Assembly: GCA_964225175.1 (NCBI GenBank)
Contig: CAXQNK010000042.1
Coordinates: 1-64,000 of the forward strand
DNA length: 64,000 nt
Source of the DNA: WTJD01 sp964225175
GTDB taxonomy: Bacteria > Pseudomonadota > Gammaproteobacteria > Xanthomonadales > SZUA-36
Reading direction: 5' to 3'
Numbering within the stretch: the stretch's first letter is position 1; every line of letters starts with the position of its first letter. The notes under the pieces were generated by a model, which ran no database searches, was not told the origin of the DNA, and saw nothing but the letters and a program-made list of their open reading frames with translations. Below are positions 8,469 through 17,279 of this stretch, piece by piece. The translations under genes were made by a program, and so were the position numbers.

Positions 8469-9728
8469 TCAGGCAGACTGGGCCAGCTCGGTGACCCGGT
8501 GGCGCAGCCAGAAGTACATGGCGGCATAGATCAGTAGGCCAATGAAGGCCGCTGCCGCACACAGGAAGAACACGGCGCTGTAACCCATGCCCGCACCCAG
8601 CATGGAGGCGGCGATGTTGGGGCCGACAATCTGGCCAAGGCCCTGCGCACCCGGCATCAGGGAGGCAAAGGCGCCGCTGCGGTCAATGACCGCAACGGTC
8701 GCCATCTGGTAGACATCGATGAAGATCCACAGCAGGTTGAACATGCCCAGGCTGATCAAAAGGTAGGAGTAGCTCATGTCGAGTCCTAGAATGCCCACTA
8801 TGATCGACATGATTGCGAGAGTCACCATCAGGGGTTTTCCCAATCCGAAGCGGCTGGAAATCACCGTTGCAATGAGGCATCCCACTAAGCTTCCCAGGGA
8901 CACGATGACCAACAGACGGCCCACCCACTCACCATCTATACCACCGTCAAGCGCCGCCAGTTCGATGTAGGTCCAGTAGGTGCCGATGTTGATGTAAGTG
9001 AAGAATATCGCCGCCAGGCACAGCCAGATTAAGCCGGCAGGAACACGCTTGCGGTGCGCCGCCTGGCTATCGAGCTCCGCCTTGGACACGCTGCGGGGAT
9101 GGGCAGGCAGCCAACGCAGGAATGGCAGGCTGATGATAAAACAGATAATGAAGGCCCAGTAAATACCGTTCATTGGCAACATGGGCAACACCTGCATCTC
9201 GGCGGCCTGGGAAAACGCAAAAGCGAACAGCATCAGGTTGTAGGCGCGCGCAGGACGGGAGCTTCCGCCCAGCGTGGCCACCGCCACGGCCGTATAGATG
9301 CCGCTGCCGGTGCCAGCCATGAATCGCAACCAGAGCACGGGCTGGTAGTCCACGTAAACAGTACACAGCCAGTTGGCGCCAACTGCGATCACCAGGCCCA
9401 TGAGCGCAAGCGTGCGTCGATTCCAGCGGGCCATGACCAGGGAGGCCAGCACGGAACCGAGCGCCAGTCCGCCGAGGTCCGCACCCGCTACGCGCCCCAC
9501 CTGCTCTTCGGTAAAACCCAGCAACTCCACCCAGGCGGTTGAGATGACCGGCACGCCCACCAGCACGCCGTAACCCACCAAGGTCATGTACAGGGCAATG
9601 ACAAGGCATCGCCAGCTATCAAACGCATTGCTCTCTGCTTTGGTCTGGATGCTCAAGTTCAGTTGACCCAGAGATGTGTAATCATGTGCAATCCCGCCCG
9701 GCGGCCTGTGTAAGTGTGCACAGATCAT
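8469..9728 (-). CDS. MFS transporter coupled to the DUF885 protein
   Basis: A 419-residue, about 12-helix major facilitator protein. The N-domain holds VARVAGADLGGLALGSVL-type helix 2 sequence followed by the A-motif remnant ARWNRRTLALMGL between helices 2 and 3. A charged central loop (residues about 205-230) separates the two six-helix halves. Its stop abuts the start of the DUF885 gene, indicating one operon: the pair may import and process, or export, the same small molecule. The exact start is uncertain; the N-terminal 35 residues are hydrophilic and the first helix begins near SWRCLVIALYM. Substrate unknown. Confidence 0.86.
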   Translation of the reverse strand: MICAHLHRPPGGIAHDYTSLGQLNLSIQTKAESNAFDSWRCLVIALYMTLVGYGVLVGVPVISTAWVELLGFTEEQVGRVAGADLGGLALGSVLASLVMARWNRRTLALMGLVIAVGANWLCTVYVDYQPVLWLRFMAGTGSGIYTAVAVATLGGSSRPARAYNLMLFAFAFSQAAEMQVLPMLPMNGIYWAFIICFIISLPFLRWLPAHPRSVSKAELDSQAAHRKRVPAGLIWLCLAAIFFTYINIGTYWTYIELAALDGGIDGEWVGRLLVIVSLGSLVGCLIATVISSRFGLGKPLMVTLAIMSIIVGILGLDMSYSYLLISLGMFNLLWIFIDVYQMATVAVIDRSGAFASLMPGAQGLGQIVGPNIAASMLGAGMGYSAVFFLCAAAAFIGLLIYAAMYFWLRHRVTELAQSA

Positions 9729-9831
9729 AGCTCAATTTCGTCCACAGCCCCATCGCGAAGGGTCCGCAACGAAACACTCAGTCGCTTTGGGGTAAAATCA
9801 GGCGTCTCCCTAAAATTGAGCGAACCACGAA

Positions 9832-10584
9832 ATGTCTGATCCACGAGTTGAAAGCCCGCAGATGCCGGCACCTTCCCAAAGGGGTCGCGGACAGTTCAGG
9901 CTGTTGCGAAAGGTGCTGGCCTATCACTTCGCTGTTTTCGTGATTATCGTTCTGTTGGAGGCCATCTGGCCCGGTACCATCGATCAATTGCCCATTGGCG
10001 GGGTTGATCGGCTGGCAGAAAGCGGAGACGTCAGTTTCTCCCAGGTTGATGAACAGCCGGCACCCGCTGATGATTTCGTCATCGTGGAAACCCTCTTCCA
10101 GGCCACCAGCCAACTCGACCAACTGGGCTATGCCCGGGAACTGATCCTGGTTGTGATGGGCGTCTGGCTGCTGATGCTGCCTGTCTCCTGGGTCCACAAA
10201 GGCATTCACCGGGTAAGCAGCTATGATCACTCGCTCGATGAGACCACGCTGATCTTGCCGGGCATCGTCGCAGCCATCGTGATGGTCGTGCAACACAGCC
10301 TCGCGTTGGCGTTCAGCCTGGCCGGCATCGTTGCCGGGGTGCATTTCAGACGCGCACTGCAAGACACCTTCGATGCCCTGTTTATCCTCGTCGCCATAGG
10401 CACCGGCATTGCGGGCGGGGTGGCTGCGCTTGAGATCGCCGGGGTGCTCACCGTGTTTTTCTGTTATTCCACCCTGTATGTCTTTTACGTCGGCGACGGC
10501 CTGGAGTCTCACCACGAAGCGATGCGCAAGGAACGCAAGAGGCAACGCAAGGCCATGGGCGCACCCGACGCTCCGCCTGATTGA
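9832..10584 (+). CDS. DUF4956 family membrane protein
   Basis: A 250-residue membrane protein with helices at about residues 28-44, 98-116, 140-158, 164-178 and 185-215. The core SLAGIVAGVHFRRALQDTFDALFILVAIGTGIAGG is the DUF4956 hallmark, including the short charged segment FRRALQD after the glycine-rich helix. Family proteins often occur beside polyphosphate VTC-domain or CotH-like genes; neither is present here. A hydrophilic periplasmic loop of about 50 residues follows helix 1, and the tail is strongly basic. No enzymatic role is known. Confidence 0.84.
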   Translation: MSDPRVESPQMPAPSQRGRGQFRLLRKVLAYHFAVFVIIVLLEAIWPGTIDQLPIGGVDRLAESGDVSFSQVDEQPAPADDFVIVETLFQATSQLDQLGYARELILVVMGVWLLMLPVSWVHKGIHRVSSYDHSLDETTLILPGIVAAIVMVVQHSLALAFSLAGIVAGVHFRRALQDTFDALFILVAIGTGIAGGVAALEIAGVLTVFFCYSTLYVFYVGDGLESHHEAMRKERKRQRKAMGAPDAPPD

Positions 10585-10648
10585 TCGTATTAACCCGCCC
10601 CTGGCACTGTAAGCGTTTCCCCGAGCGAAAACTCTATTAAAACGCCAA

Positions 10649-11836
10649 TCAGGGGTCTGCGGCCCTTCCGTATCGCCTCCCTCGAAACCAGGTCGCAAGA
10701 GGCCATGGCAGGTACACCAGCAACATCGCGCCGAGTATCCAGGCCATTGAGGGTGCGCCAAACCGGTCCATGCCCGCACCCGTTACCAGTGGTCCAATAA
10801 CGGTCCCGACACCCCAGAAGGTGGTGAAAACGGTCGTCGCGCCCGCCAGCATGGCGCCTTTGAAGCGTTCACCGACCAACATCACGCCCAATGCATAGAC
10901 CATGCCCTCGATCCCGCCGATGATGAAAATCAGCAGCGGTGCAAGCACCGGATGGGCGATGAACAGCGGCATACTCAAAAGGCCCAGAGCACTCAACAGC
11001 ACAATCGCGCTCAGCATGCCCATCTTGTCGACTTTGTCCGCAAGCCAGCCCAGCGGGAGCACCAGGAGCATGCCACCAAAGCCACTCAAAGTCATGAGGG
11101 TCAGCGCAAAACCCTCGCTTAAGCCGAAATGCATCCCGAAAAGCGGAAAGAAGGTAATGCTCGACTCCACCACAGCGGCATAGGCCAGGTTGGCCAGCAT
11201 GATGGTCGGCGCAAGAAAAAACACGCGCCAGAATCCTGCCGCCGTGCCGGAAGCCGTCGCAATCACCCGATCATGCACCCAGAGCAGCGGCAGGATCGAG
11301 AACAGGATGACCACGCAGGTCACCACAAAGGGAAGCAGACCCTGCGAGCCCGTGAGAATCAGCAACAATGGGCCCAGCGCAAAACCGGCCGCACCGATGG
11401 AAGCGTAGACACCGATGACCCTGCCCCGCTGATGGTCCGGAGTAAGGTCGTTTATCAGAGCCTCGCTGGCAATCCACAACAGGCCATTGAGAAGGCCGAG
11501 TGCAAAACGGATTGGAAACAGCGCATACACGTTTTGAAATACACCAGCCAGGATCAGCAACACGCTGAGCAAGCCAGCCGAGACGACCATAACCCGGCGC
11601 GCTGAGAAACGGGCCAGCAGGCCCGGGCTGATCGGCGCCACCGCCAGGATGGCGACCGCCTGGATCATCGTGCTCAGTCCAATCAGGGTTTTGCTGACGT
11701 TCTGGGCATCCAGCACCAGCGCCAACAGGGGAAACGTGATGCCATAAACGAGGTTCACCACCGCCATGGCGACGATAACGCCGGCCAGGTTGCGGTATAC
11801 GGAAATTCTGCGTGCGGGCTCAGTCCTTGGCGCCAT
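10649..11836 (-). CDS. MFS transporter overlapping upp
   Basis: A 12-helix major facilitator of about 395 residues. The loop 2-3 motif appears as ARFSARRVMVVSAGLL, and helix 5 carries GVYASIGAAGFALGPLLLI, wording typical of drug/H+ antiporter-like families. I start it at the ATG giving MAPRTEPARR, which lies 17 bases inside the 3' end of upp; a longer start at 11872 would add 12 residues. The overlap implies translation coupled to upp, so a nucleobase or nucleoside substrate is a reasonable guess, but the protein is not from the NCS1 or NCS2 uracil permease families. Confidence 0.86.
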   Translation of the reverse strand: MAPRTEPARRISVYRNLAGVIVAMAVVNLVYGITFPLLALVLDAQNVSKTLIGLSTMIQAVAILAVAPISPGLLARFSARRVMVVSAGLLSVLLILAGVFQNVYALFPIRFALGLLNGLLWIASEALINDLTPDHQRGRVIGVYASIGAAGFALGPLLLILTGSQGLLPFVVTCVVILFSILPLLWVHDRVIATASGTAAGFWRVFFLAPTIMLANLAYAAVVESSITFFPLFGMHFGLSEGFALTLMTLSGFGGMLLVLPLGWLADKVDKMGMLSAIVLLSALGLLSMPLFIAHPVLAPLLIFIIGGIEGMVYALGVMLVGERFKGAMLAGATTVFTTFWGVGTVIGPLVTGAGMDRFGAPSMAWILGAMLLVYLPWPLATWFRGRRYGRAADP

Positions 11837-12479
11837 AGGCCAGGTCGCCAGCGTCACCGAGCCCGGGAACAATGTACTTGCGCGGCGTCAATTCATCATC
11901 CACCGCTGCGATCCAGTATTGAGTTTCAGGCGGCATATTCTGTTGGGCGAACTCGATACCTTCCCGGCTTGCGATGACTGCGACCACGTGCAGCGAGCCG
12001 GGCACGCCGCGAGCCAGCAGCGCCTTCCAGGCCAGGACCATGGAAGAACCTGTGGCCAGCATGGGGTCACAAAGAATCACGGTTTTACCTGCAACCGACG
12101 GGCTGGAGAGGTATTCAATCTCAACCTCGAATTCATCCGAGCCGGCCTCGTGTTTACGGTAAGCGGAGATAAACGCATTCTCAGCCCGGTCAAAATAGTT
12201 GAGCAGGCCCTGGTGCAGGGGCAATCCCGCGCGAAGGATGTTCGCCAGCACCGGCTGTTCACGCAGCACGCGGCAATGCGCCTGTGCCAGTGGTGTCTCG
12301 ACGGTGCGTTCCTGCCAATCCATGGTCCGGCTGATCGCCAGGGCGGCCACTTCACCTACACGTTCCATGTTGCGACGAAAACGCTGCGCGTCCTGCTGCA
12401 TGTTTTGGTCACGAATTTCCGCCAGCCACTGGCACAGGACCGATGGCTTTTCAGAGAGAATGTGGACATTTCGGAACAT
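11820..12479 (-). CDS. upp: Uracil phosphoribosyltransferase
   Basis: Makes UMP from uracil and PRPP in pyrimidine salvage. The PRPP-binding loop is CDPMLATGSSM at residues 137-147, and the uracil-binding C-terminus carries IVPGLGDAGDLAYG. At 219 residues it is slightly longer than the E. coli enzyme (208). Phrases such as ENAFISAYRKH, IEYLSSPS, ILCDPMLATGSSMVLA, and VIASREGIEFA resemble, from memory, the variant common in Bacteroidota more than the usual gammaproteobacterial enzyme. No clear Shine-Dalgarno precedes the ATG. The MFS gene overlaps its 3' end. Confidence 0.94.
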   Translation of the reverse strand: MFRNVHILSEKPSVLCQWLAEIRDQNMQQDAQRFRRNMERVGEVAALAISRTMDWQERTVETPLAQAHCRVLREQPVLANILRAGLPLHQGLLNYFDRAENAFISAYRKHEAGSDEFEVEIEYLSSPSVAGKTVILCDPMLATGSSMVLAWKALLARGVPGSLHVVAVIASREGIEFAQQNMPPETQYWIAAVDDELTPRKYIVPGLGDAGDLAYGAKD

Positions 12480-12513
12480 ATCGGGGCCAGTGTAGCAGAC
12501 TCAATCGGGCATC

Positions 12514-13197
12514 TCAGCGCCTGAGAATGGCCCACCAACGGGCGATATTCAGGATACTCATCAGGGAAGCGGAAACGTAAGTCATGGCCGCTGCGCGCAG
12601 CAAACGCCGGGCATGGCGATAATCAGAGCGATACAGGTGATCGCCCTTTTCCAGCAAGGGCAAAGCCCGGCCAAAGCTGGCATCGAACTCCGTCGGCAAG
12701 GTGACCAAGTGAACCAGCACGGCACTGCCCAGGCTCATGAGTCCCCCAACCACCACCAGCCCGGTGACACCGGGCGCCCGGGTCAGCAGCCCGATCATTG
12801 GCGCCGCCATCATCATGCCGGCACCGAAGCGCTGCGCCAATTGGCTGAATTGCACCAGGCGGGTACGGATCATCAGCGGTGCATATGCGCTGGCATGTTG
12901 CTCGGCGTGACCCACCTCGTGAGCCGCAATCGTCACCGCAGTAAGAGAGCGACCATGGAAATGATCCTGCCGCAGGCGCACCGTTCTGTCTCGGGGGTCG
13001 TAGTGATCACCCTGCTCGGTCTCCTCCACGCGCACTGCGTTAAGGCCGAGTTCATCGAGCAGTTTTCGGGCCAATTCTCCGCCGGTGCCCCCGTAACGGT
13101 CATCGGGCATACGGTACCGACTCATGACGCGCTGCACCCAGAGGTTGGGTCCTAACAGCAAAGCCAGTACCAGGCCAATCACGATCAATATTTGCAT
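12514..13197 (-). CDS. YugP-like membrane zinc metallopeptidase
   Basis: Membrane-bound neutral zinc protease of the YugP (DUF2227/peptidase U-type) family. The N-terminus is a single hydrophobic anchor, followed by the zinc motif HEVGHAEQH at about residues 93-101 and then two further hydrophobic segments. The family wording RYGGTGGELARKLLDELGL and SLTAVTIAAHEVGHA is clear. About 227 residues matches the family. I use the ATG giving MQILIVIG, just after GCAGGC. Substrates of this family are unknown; a role in membrane protein quality control is commonly guessed. It lies 34 bases upstream of upp on the same strand. Confidence 0.9.
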   Translation of the reverse strand: MQILIVIGLVLALLLGPNLWVQRVMSRYRMPDDRYGGTGGELARKLLDELGLNAVRVEETEQGDHYDPRDRTVRLRQDHFHGRSLTAVTIAAHEVGHAEQHASAYAPLMIRTRLVQFSQLAQRFGAGMMMAAPMIGLLTRAPGVTGLVVVGGLMSLGSAVLVHLVTLPTEFDASFGRALPLLEKGDHLYRSDYRHARRLLRAAAMTYVSASLMSILNIARWWAILRR

Positions 13198-13311
13198 GCC
13201 TGCAATCATATCCGGGCCAGATGCCGCCGCACAGCCCCGCGCCGCGTGGATGAATCATTGCCACGGGTGGTTTATTCTTGGACGGGTTACCCACTAGAGA
13301 CGGACCGCTTC

Positions 13312-14832
13312 ATGACAGCCACCCGACTGATCGCCCAAAGCGCGGCTCTCCTTACCTGGCTGACTGCTCAGTCGGCGCAAGCCAGCATTGACGAGACCAT
13401 TGACAGTGCTTTTGCGCCCATTGCCCGCTGGATGGTGGAGTTTGTCTTCTTCACGGTGCCCGTCGGCGGAACAGACGTGCCGCTGATCGTGGCCTGGCTG
13501 GTTGCGGGCGCGCTCTTTTTTACGTTTTACCTGCGTCTGATCAACGTCAGGGGGTTCGCGCACGCCATCCGCATTGTCAGGGGCAAAGAAGACCGCGAGC
13601 CTCGCGCGCCGGGAGAAGTCTCACATTTCAGGGCTCTGACCACCGCGGTGTCGGGTACCGTCGGGGTGGGAAACATTACCCATGTGGCCGTTGCCATTTC
13701 GATTGGCGGGCCGGGGGCCACGTTCTGGATCATCGTCGCCGGCTTCCTGGGGATGGCCTCGAAATTCGTTGAATGCACGCTGGGAGTGAAATACCGGCAA
13801 ATGAACGCGGATGGCTCGGTCTCGGGTGGGCCCATGTTCTATCTCGACAAGGGGCTAGCCGAACTCAAGCTACCGCGGCTCGGAAAGGTGATGGCCTGGT
13901 ACTACGCGATCTGCATCATGGTCGGCAGCCTGGGAATCGGCTGCATGTTCCAGGCCAACCAGGCCTATGTGCAGTTTGTCGGAGTGACTGGTGGCGACCA
14001 GAGTTTTTTTGCCGACAAGGGCTGGCTGTTTGGCGCCGCGCTGGCCATTGTCACGGGGCTGGTGATTCTTGGCGGCATCAAGTCCATCGCCCTGGTCACC
14101 TCCAGGCTGGTACCCTTCATGGCGCTGCTGTACACCGCGACCGCGCTGATCATCATTGGCTATCACTTTGACCGTCTGCCCGCGGCGTTCGGCGCCATTT
14201 TCAGCAACGCGTTCAGCCCGGACGGCGTCACGGGTGGCCTGCTCGCGGTGCTGGTGCTGGGGTTCAGGCGCGCGGCATTTTCCAACGAAGCGGGGATCGG
14301 CTCATCCTCCATAGCCCACGCGGCGGTAAAAACCGAGGAGCCCCTCACGCAGGGATTTGTCGCCATGCTCGAACCGTTTATCGACACGGTGGTAATATGC
14401 ACGCTCACCTCGCTGGTCATTATCCTCACGGTTTACGATCCGATCATGCTCAACGACGGCGCGATCAGCGGTGTCGAGTTGACTTCCAGCGCCTTCGCAA
14501 GCGTGATTCCCTGGTTCCCCTATGTGCTGGCCGTGGTGGTGATGTTGTTCGCCTACTCCACAATGATTTCCTGGTCTTACTACGGGCTGGAAGGCTTCAT
14601 TTACATTTTCGGGCCGCACCGCTGGGCGAAGACGACGTTCAACACGCTGTTCTGCCTGTTCGTGGTGCTGGGCACCACCACCCAACTCGCGGCCGTCCTG
14701 GATTTTTCAGACGCCATGATATTCGCGATGGCCCTGGCCAATGTGCTGGGCCTCTACCTTCTGGTGCCCGGCGTTCGCAAGGACCTCGATAGGTATTGGC
14801 AGCGCATCAGGAACTCCGGTGACACGCGCTGA
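13312..14832 (+). CDS. AGCS family sodium:amino-acid (alanine/glycine) symporter
   Basis: Imports alanine or glycine with Na+. The protein has about 11 membrane helices and the AGCS signature GPGATFWIIVAGFLGMASKFVE in the third helix region. Family motifs VSGTVGVGNITHVAVAI and RRAAFSNEAGIGSSSIAHAA are intact. The start is the ATG after GAGACGGACCGCTTC; earlier in-frame ATG at 13192 would overlap the divergent protease gene. An N-terminal hydrophobic stretch resembling a signal peptide is normal for this family. At 506 residues it is slightly longer than the E. coli homologue. The tannase gene starts five bases after its stop. Confidence 0.93.
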   Translation: MTATRLIAQSAALLTWLTAQSAQASIDETIDSAFAPIARWMVEFVFFTVPVGGTDVPLIVAWLVAGALFFTFYLRLINVRGFAHAIRIVRGKEDREPRAPGEVSHFRALTTAVSGTVGVGNITHVAVAISIGGPGATFWIIVAGFLGMASKFVECTLGVKYRQMNADGSVSGGPMFYLDKGLAELKLPRLGKVMAWYYAICIMVGSLGIGCMFQANQAYVQFVGVTGGDQSFFADKGWLFGAALAIVTGLVILGGIKSIALVTSRLVPFMALLYTATALIIIGYHFDRLPAAFGAIFSNAFSPDGVTGGLLAVLVLGFRRAAFSNEAGIGSSSIAHAAVKTEEPLTQGFVAMLEPFIDTVVICTLTSLVIILTVYDPIMLNDGAISGVELTSSAFASVIPWFPYVLAVVVMLFAYSTMISWSYYGLEGFIYIFGPHRWAKTTFNTLFCLFVVLGTTTQLAAVLDFSDAMIFAMALANVLGLYLLVPGVRKDLDRYWQRIRNSGDTR

Positions 14833-14836
14833 TCTG

Positions 14837-16486
14837 ATGAGCAGAAGCCCGTCGTGGCGATCAGGCACACGGCAGTTTCTAGGGCGCCGCGTCCGCGAAC
14901 GCCAATCTGCCGGCAGCCTCTGGGCCTGTCTGCCCGGCGGCCCCATGCTGGTGCTGGTGAGCAACCTCACGTTGCCCGTCCTGCTCATGGCAAGCGGCAG
15001 CATGGCCACCGAGTCATCACCGATTGCCCGATGTGAATCGCTCCAGACAACCGAAATCCCCGGAACAGCCATCCAGGAAACCGCCGCTGTAGCGGCGCAG
15101 GGTGAGCTGCCGGCATTTTGCAGAATTCGCGGCAGCATCGCCCCGGAGATCGGTTTCGAGGCACGCTTGCCACTCGAGGGCTGGAACGGCAAGTATTATC
15201 AATCCGGCTGTGGCGGATTTTGCGGTAGCCTGCGGCCCGACAAGCCCGGTTTTTCCAATACCATAAACGAGGCGCTCAAACTCGGCTACGCCGCCATCAC
15301 AACCGACAGCGGGCATAAGGGCGGGATTGGGGACGCTTCCTGGGCGGTCGGCAATGCCGAGGCCGTGGAGGTCTACGCTCATCGAACGGTGCCACTCACC
15401 CACGCTGCGGGCACCCGCATGGTCTTGGCTTTTTATGGTCGCGCAACAGAACTGGACTACTTCAGTGGCTGCTCCAATGGCGGGCGACTGGCGGCCCAGA
15501 CGGCATTCCGCTACCCCGAACTCTTCGATGGCATCATCGGCGGGGGGCCGATCCTTGAGCTTTCGATCAATGGAGGCGTCTATGGGCCCTGGGTCGTGCA
15601 GGCTAACGCCGACGCCGAGGGTCATACCATCATTAACCGGCAGAATTTCCAACACAAGCTGGAACTGCTCGGCGCAGAGGTCCTGGCACAGTGTGATGCC
15701 ACCGACGGCAGTGTGGATGGCATGATCAATCTGCCGCGTGCTTGTGAGATCGACGTTACGCAACTTCCGAAATGCGCTGGCGCGAACGGCCCGGATTGCT
15801 TCACGGCTGATGAATTAGGAGTAATTTCGCTCTGGTACCAGGGTCCGCGCGACTCCGCAGGTCGCCAGTTGTACCCCGGGATGCCGCCTGGCAGTGAGCG
15901 TTACTGGCTGGCCTGGTTCCTGGACGGTGAAAATGGCAGTGCCCCGGGCAATGCGCTGGGCTCGGATTTTCCAAAGTACCTGGCATTTTCCGAAACCCTG
16001 CCGGAGGCGTACAGCGCTCTTGATTTTGATTTCGATACCGACCCCCCAGGCCTCTCGGAGCGCGCAGAACTGCTGGACGCCGCTCACACCGATTTGCGGG
16101 CCTTTAAGGCAGCAGGCGGGAAATACCTTGCCTGGCATGGCTGGCAGGATCCCCTGGTACTGCCCGATCAGAGCGTGGACTGGTACGAGGGCATTGTTGA
16201 AGAATTGGGCGCTCGCAGCGAAGTCGACCCCTTCCTGCGCCTGTTCATGGTGCCGGGCATGGGCCATTGCTGGGAATTACCCTCCAACGCCCCGGACCAA
16301 TTCAACCCAATCACCGTGCTCGAGGACTGGGTGGAGCGGGCCCAACCCCCCGACCGGCTCATCGTGCGGGCAGTTGACCCCGCCCAGGCGAAAGCATCGG
16401 CCAGCGTGCTGTGCCCATACCCTGGTTTGCCGATCCATCTCGGTGCAGGCGATGATCCTACCGAGGCTGAGTGCGCGGCGCCCTGA
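14837..16486 (+). CDS. Tannase/feruloyl esterase family secreted esterase
   Basis: Members hydrolyse ester bonds of phenolic acids such as gallate or ferulate esters. The nucleophile is Ser213 in FSGCSNGGRLAAQ. The acid/base region appears as AWHGWQDPLVLP (Asp) and VPGMGHCWEL (His next to Cys, as in tannases, where a CS-D-HC disulfide-linked triad is known). A calcium-site-like QCDATDGSVDGMI is also present. A secretory signal with a long basic n-region is visible, hydrophobic core around LVLVSNLTLPVLLMA; an internal ATG at 14945 would give a shorter, more usual signal. Five bases separate it from the symporter gene, and modA follows. Confidence 0.9.
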   Translation: MSRSPSWRSGTRQFLGRRVRERQSAGSLWACLPGGPMLVLVSNLTLPVLLMASGSMATESSPIARCESLQTTEIPGTAIQETAAVAAQGELPAFCRIRGSIAPEIGFEARLPLEGWNGKYYQSGCGGFCGSLRPDKPGFSNTINEALKLGYAAITTDSGHKGGIGDASWAVGNAEAVEVYAHRTVPLTHAAGTRMVLAFYGRATELDYFSGCSNGGRLAAQTAFRYPELFDGIIGGGPILELSINGGVYGPWVVQANADAEGHTIINRQNFQHKLELLGAEVLAQCDATDGSVDGMINLPRACEIDVTQLPKCAGANGPDCFTADELGVISLWYQGPRDSAGRQLYPGMPPGSERYWLAWFLDGENGSAPGNALGSDFPKYLAFSETLPEAYSALDFDFDTDPPGLSERAELLDAAHTDLRAFKAAGGKYLAWHGWQDPLVLPDQSVDWYEGIVEELGARSEVDPFLRLFMVPGMGHCWELPSNAPDQFNPITVLEDWVERAQPPDRLIVRAVDPAQAKASASVLCPYPGLPIHLGAGDDPTEAECAAP

Positions 16487-16526
16487 GGCCGTGCCGAACC
16501 TGCGCCCGTCACCCGGTGGCTTTCGA

Positions 16527-17279
16527 ATGAATGTGTCCATCCCCGTGCGCGGCGCTCTGATCCTCATCGTCTCGATTCTCTCGATGGCTCTTCCTGACCG
16601 CGCCACCGCGGTGGAACTGCGAATCGCCGTGGCCAGCAACTTTGTCCGCACGGCCCATTCACTGGTGGAGATGTTCGAGCAGTCACAAGGCTACCGACCT
16701 CAACTGGTCACGGCTTCCACGGGCAAACACTACGCGCAAATACTCAATGGTGCGCCATTTGACGTGTTCATGGCCGCCGACGCGTTGCGCCCTGCCCTAC
16801 TGGAAGAGGCCGGCCTGACGGTTCCCGGCACCCGCTTCACCTATGCGCTCGGCATCCTGGTGCTTTGGAGTCCGGATCCGGGCTTAATCAGCCCTGGTGA
16901 GGGTCTGCCCGAATCGAGCCGGTTCCGGTTCCTGGGGCTGGCCAATCCCGACCTTGCCCCTTACGGGTACGCAGCCCGGGAGGTGCTGACAGGCCTCGGC
17001 TCATGGAAGCGGCTGCAGGCGCAGCTGGTGCGTGGTGAGAACGTCAGCCAGGCCCTGCAGTTCGTCCACAGTGGTGCCGCCGAATTGGGGTTTGTTGCAC
17101 AATCACAGGTGATGCAGGCGGGCGGGTCCAGGTGGCTTGTCCCCGACGATTCATACACGCCAATTGCCCAACAGGTCGTGCAGTTAAGCGCAACGGAGCC
17201 CGGCCTTGCTTTTTTGGACTTTCTGCGGAGCCCGGCGGCGAGAGACCTGATTGAAGCGCATGGTTACGAGGTGCCCTGA
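16527..17279 (+). CDS. modA: Molybdate ABC transporter substrate-binding protein
   Basis: Periplasmic molybdate/tungstate-binding protein. A signal peptide ends near DRATA-VELRIAVASN. The mature N-terminus shows the ModA pattern VAVAxNF (IAVASNFVRTAHSL), the Ser/Thr oxyanion loop TASTGKHYAQILNGAPFDVFMAAD is unmistakable, and the ANPDLAPYGYAAREVL region completes the site. The 250-residue length is typical. The reading frame is open far upstream inside the tannase gene, but the ATG here gives the signal peptide. Its stop TGA shares bases with the modB ATG, so translation is coupled. Confidence 0.95.
   Translation: MNVSIPVRGALILIVSILSMALPDRATAVELRIAVASNFVRTAHSLVEMFEQSQGYRPQLVTASTGKHYAQILNGAPFDVFMAADALRPALLEEAGLTVPGTRFTYALGILVLWSPDPGLISPGEGLPESSRFRFLGLANPDLAPYGYAAREVLTGLGSWKRLQAQLVRGENVSQALQFVHSGAAELGFVAQSQVMQAGGSRWLVPDDSYTPIAQQVVQLSATEPGLAFLDFLRSPAARDLIEAHGYEVP

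Noticed and set aside
15894..16526. In-frame N-terminal extension of modA into the tannase gene
   Set aside because: The tannase has catalytic motifs through this region, and modA has a normal signal peptide from 16527.
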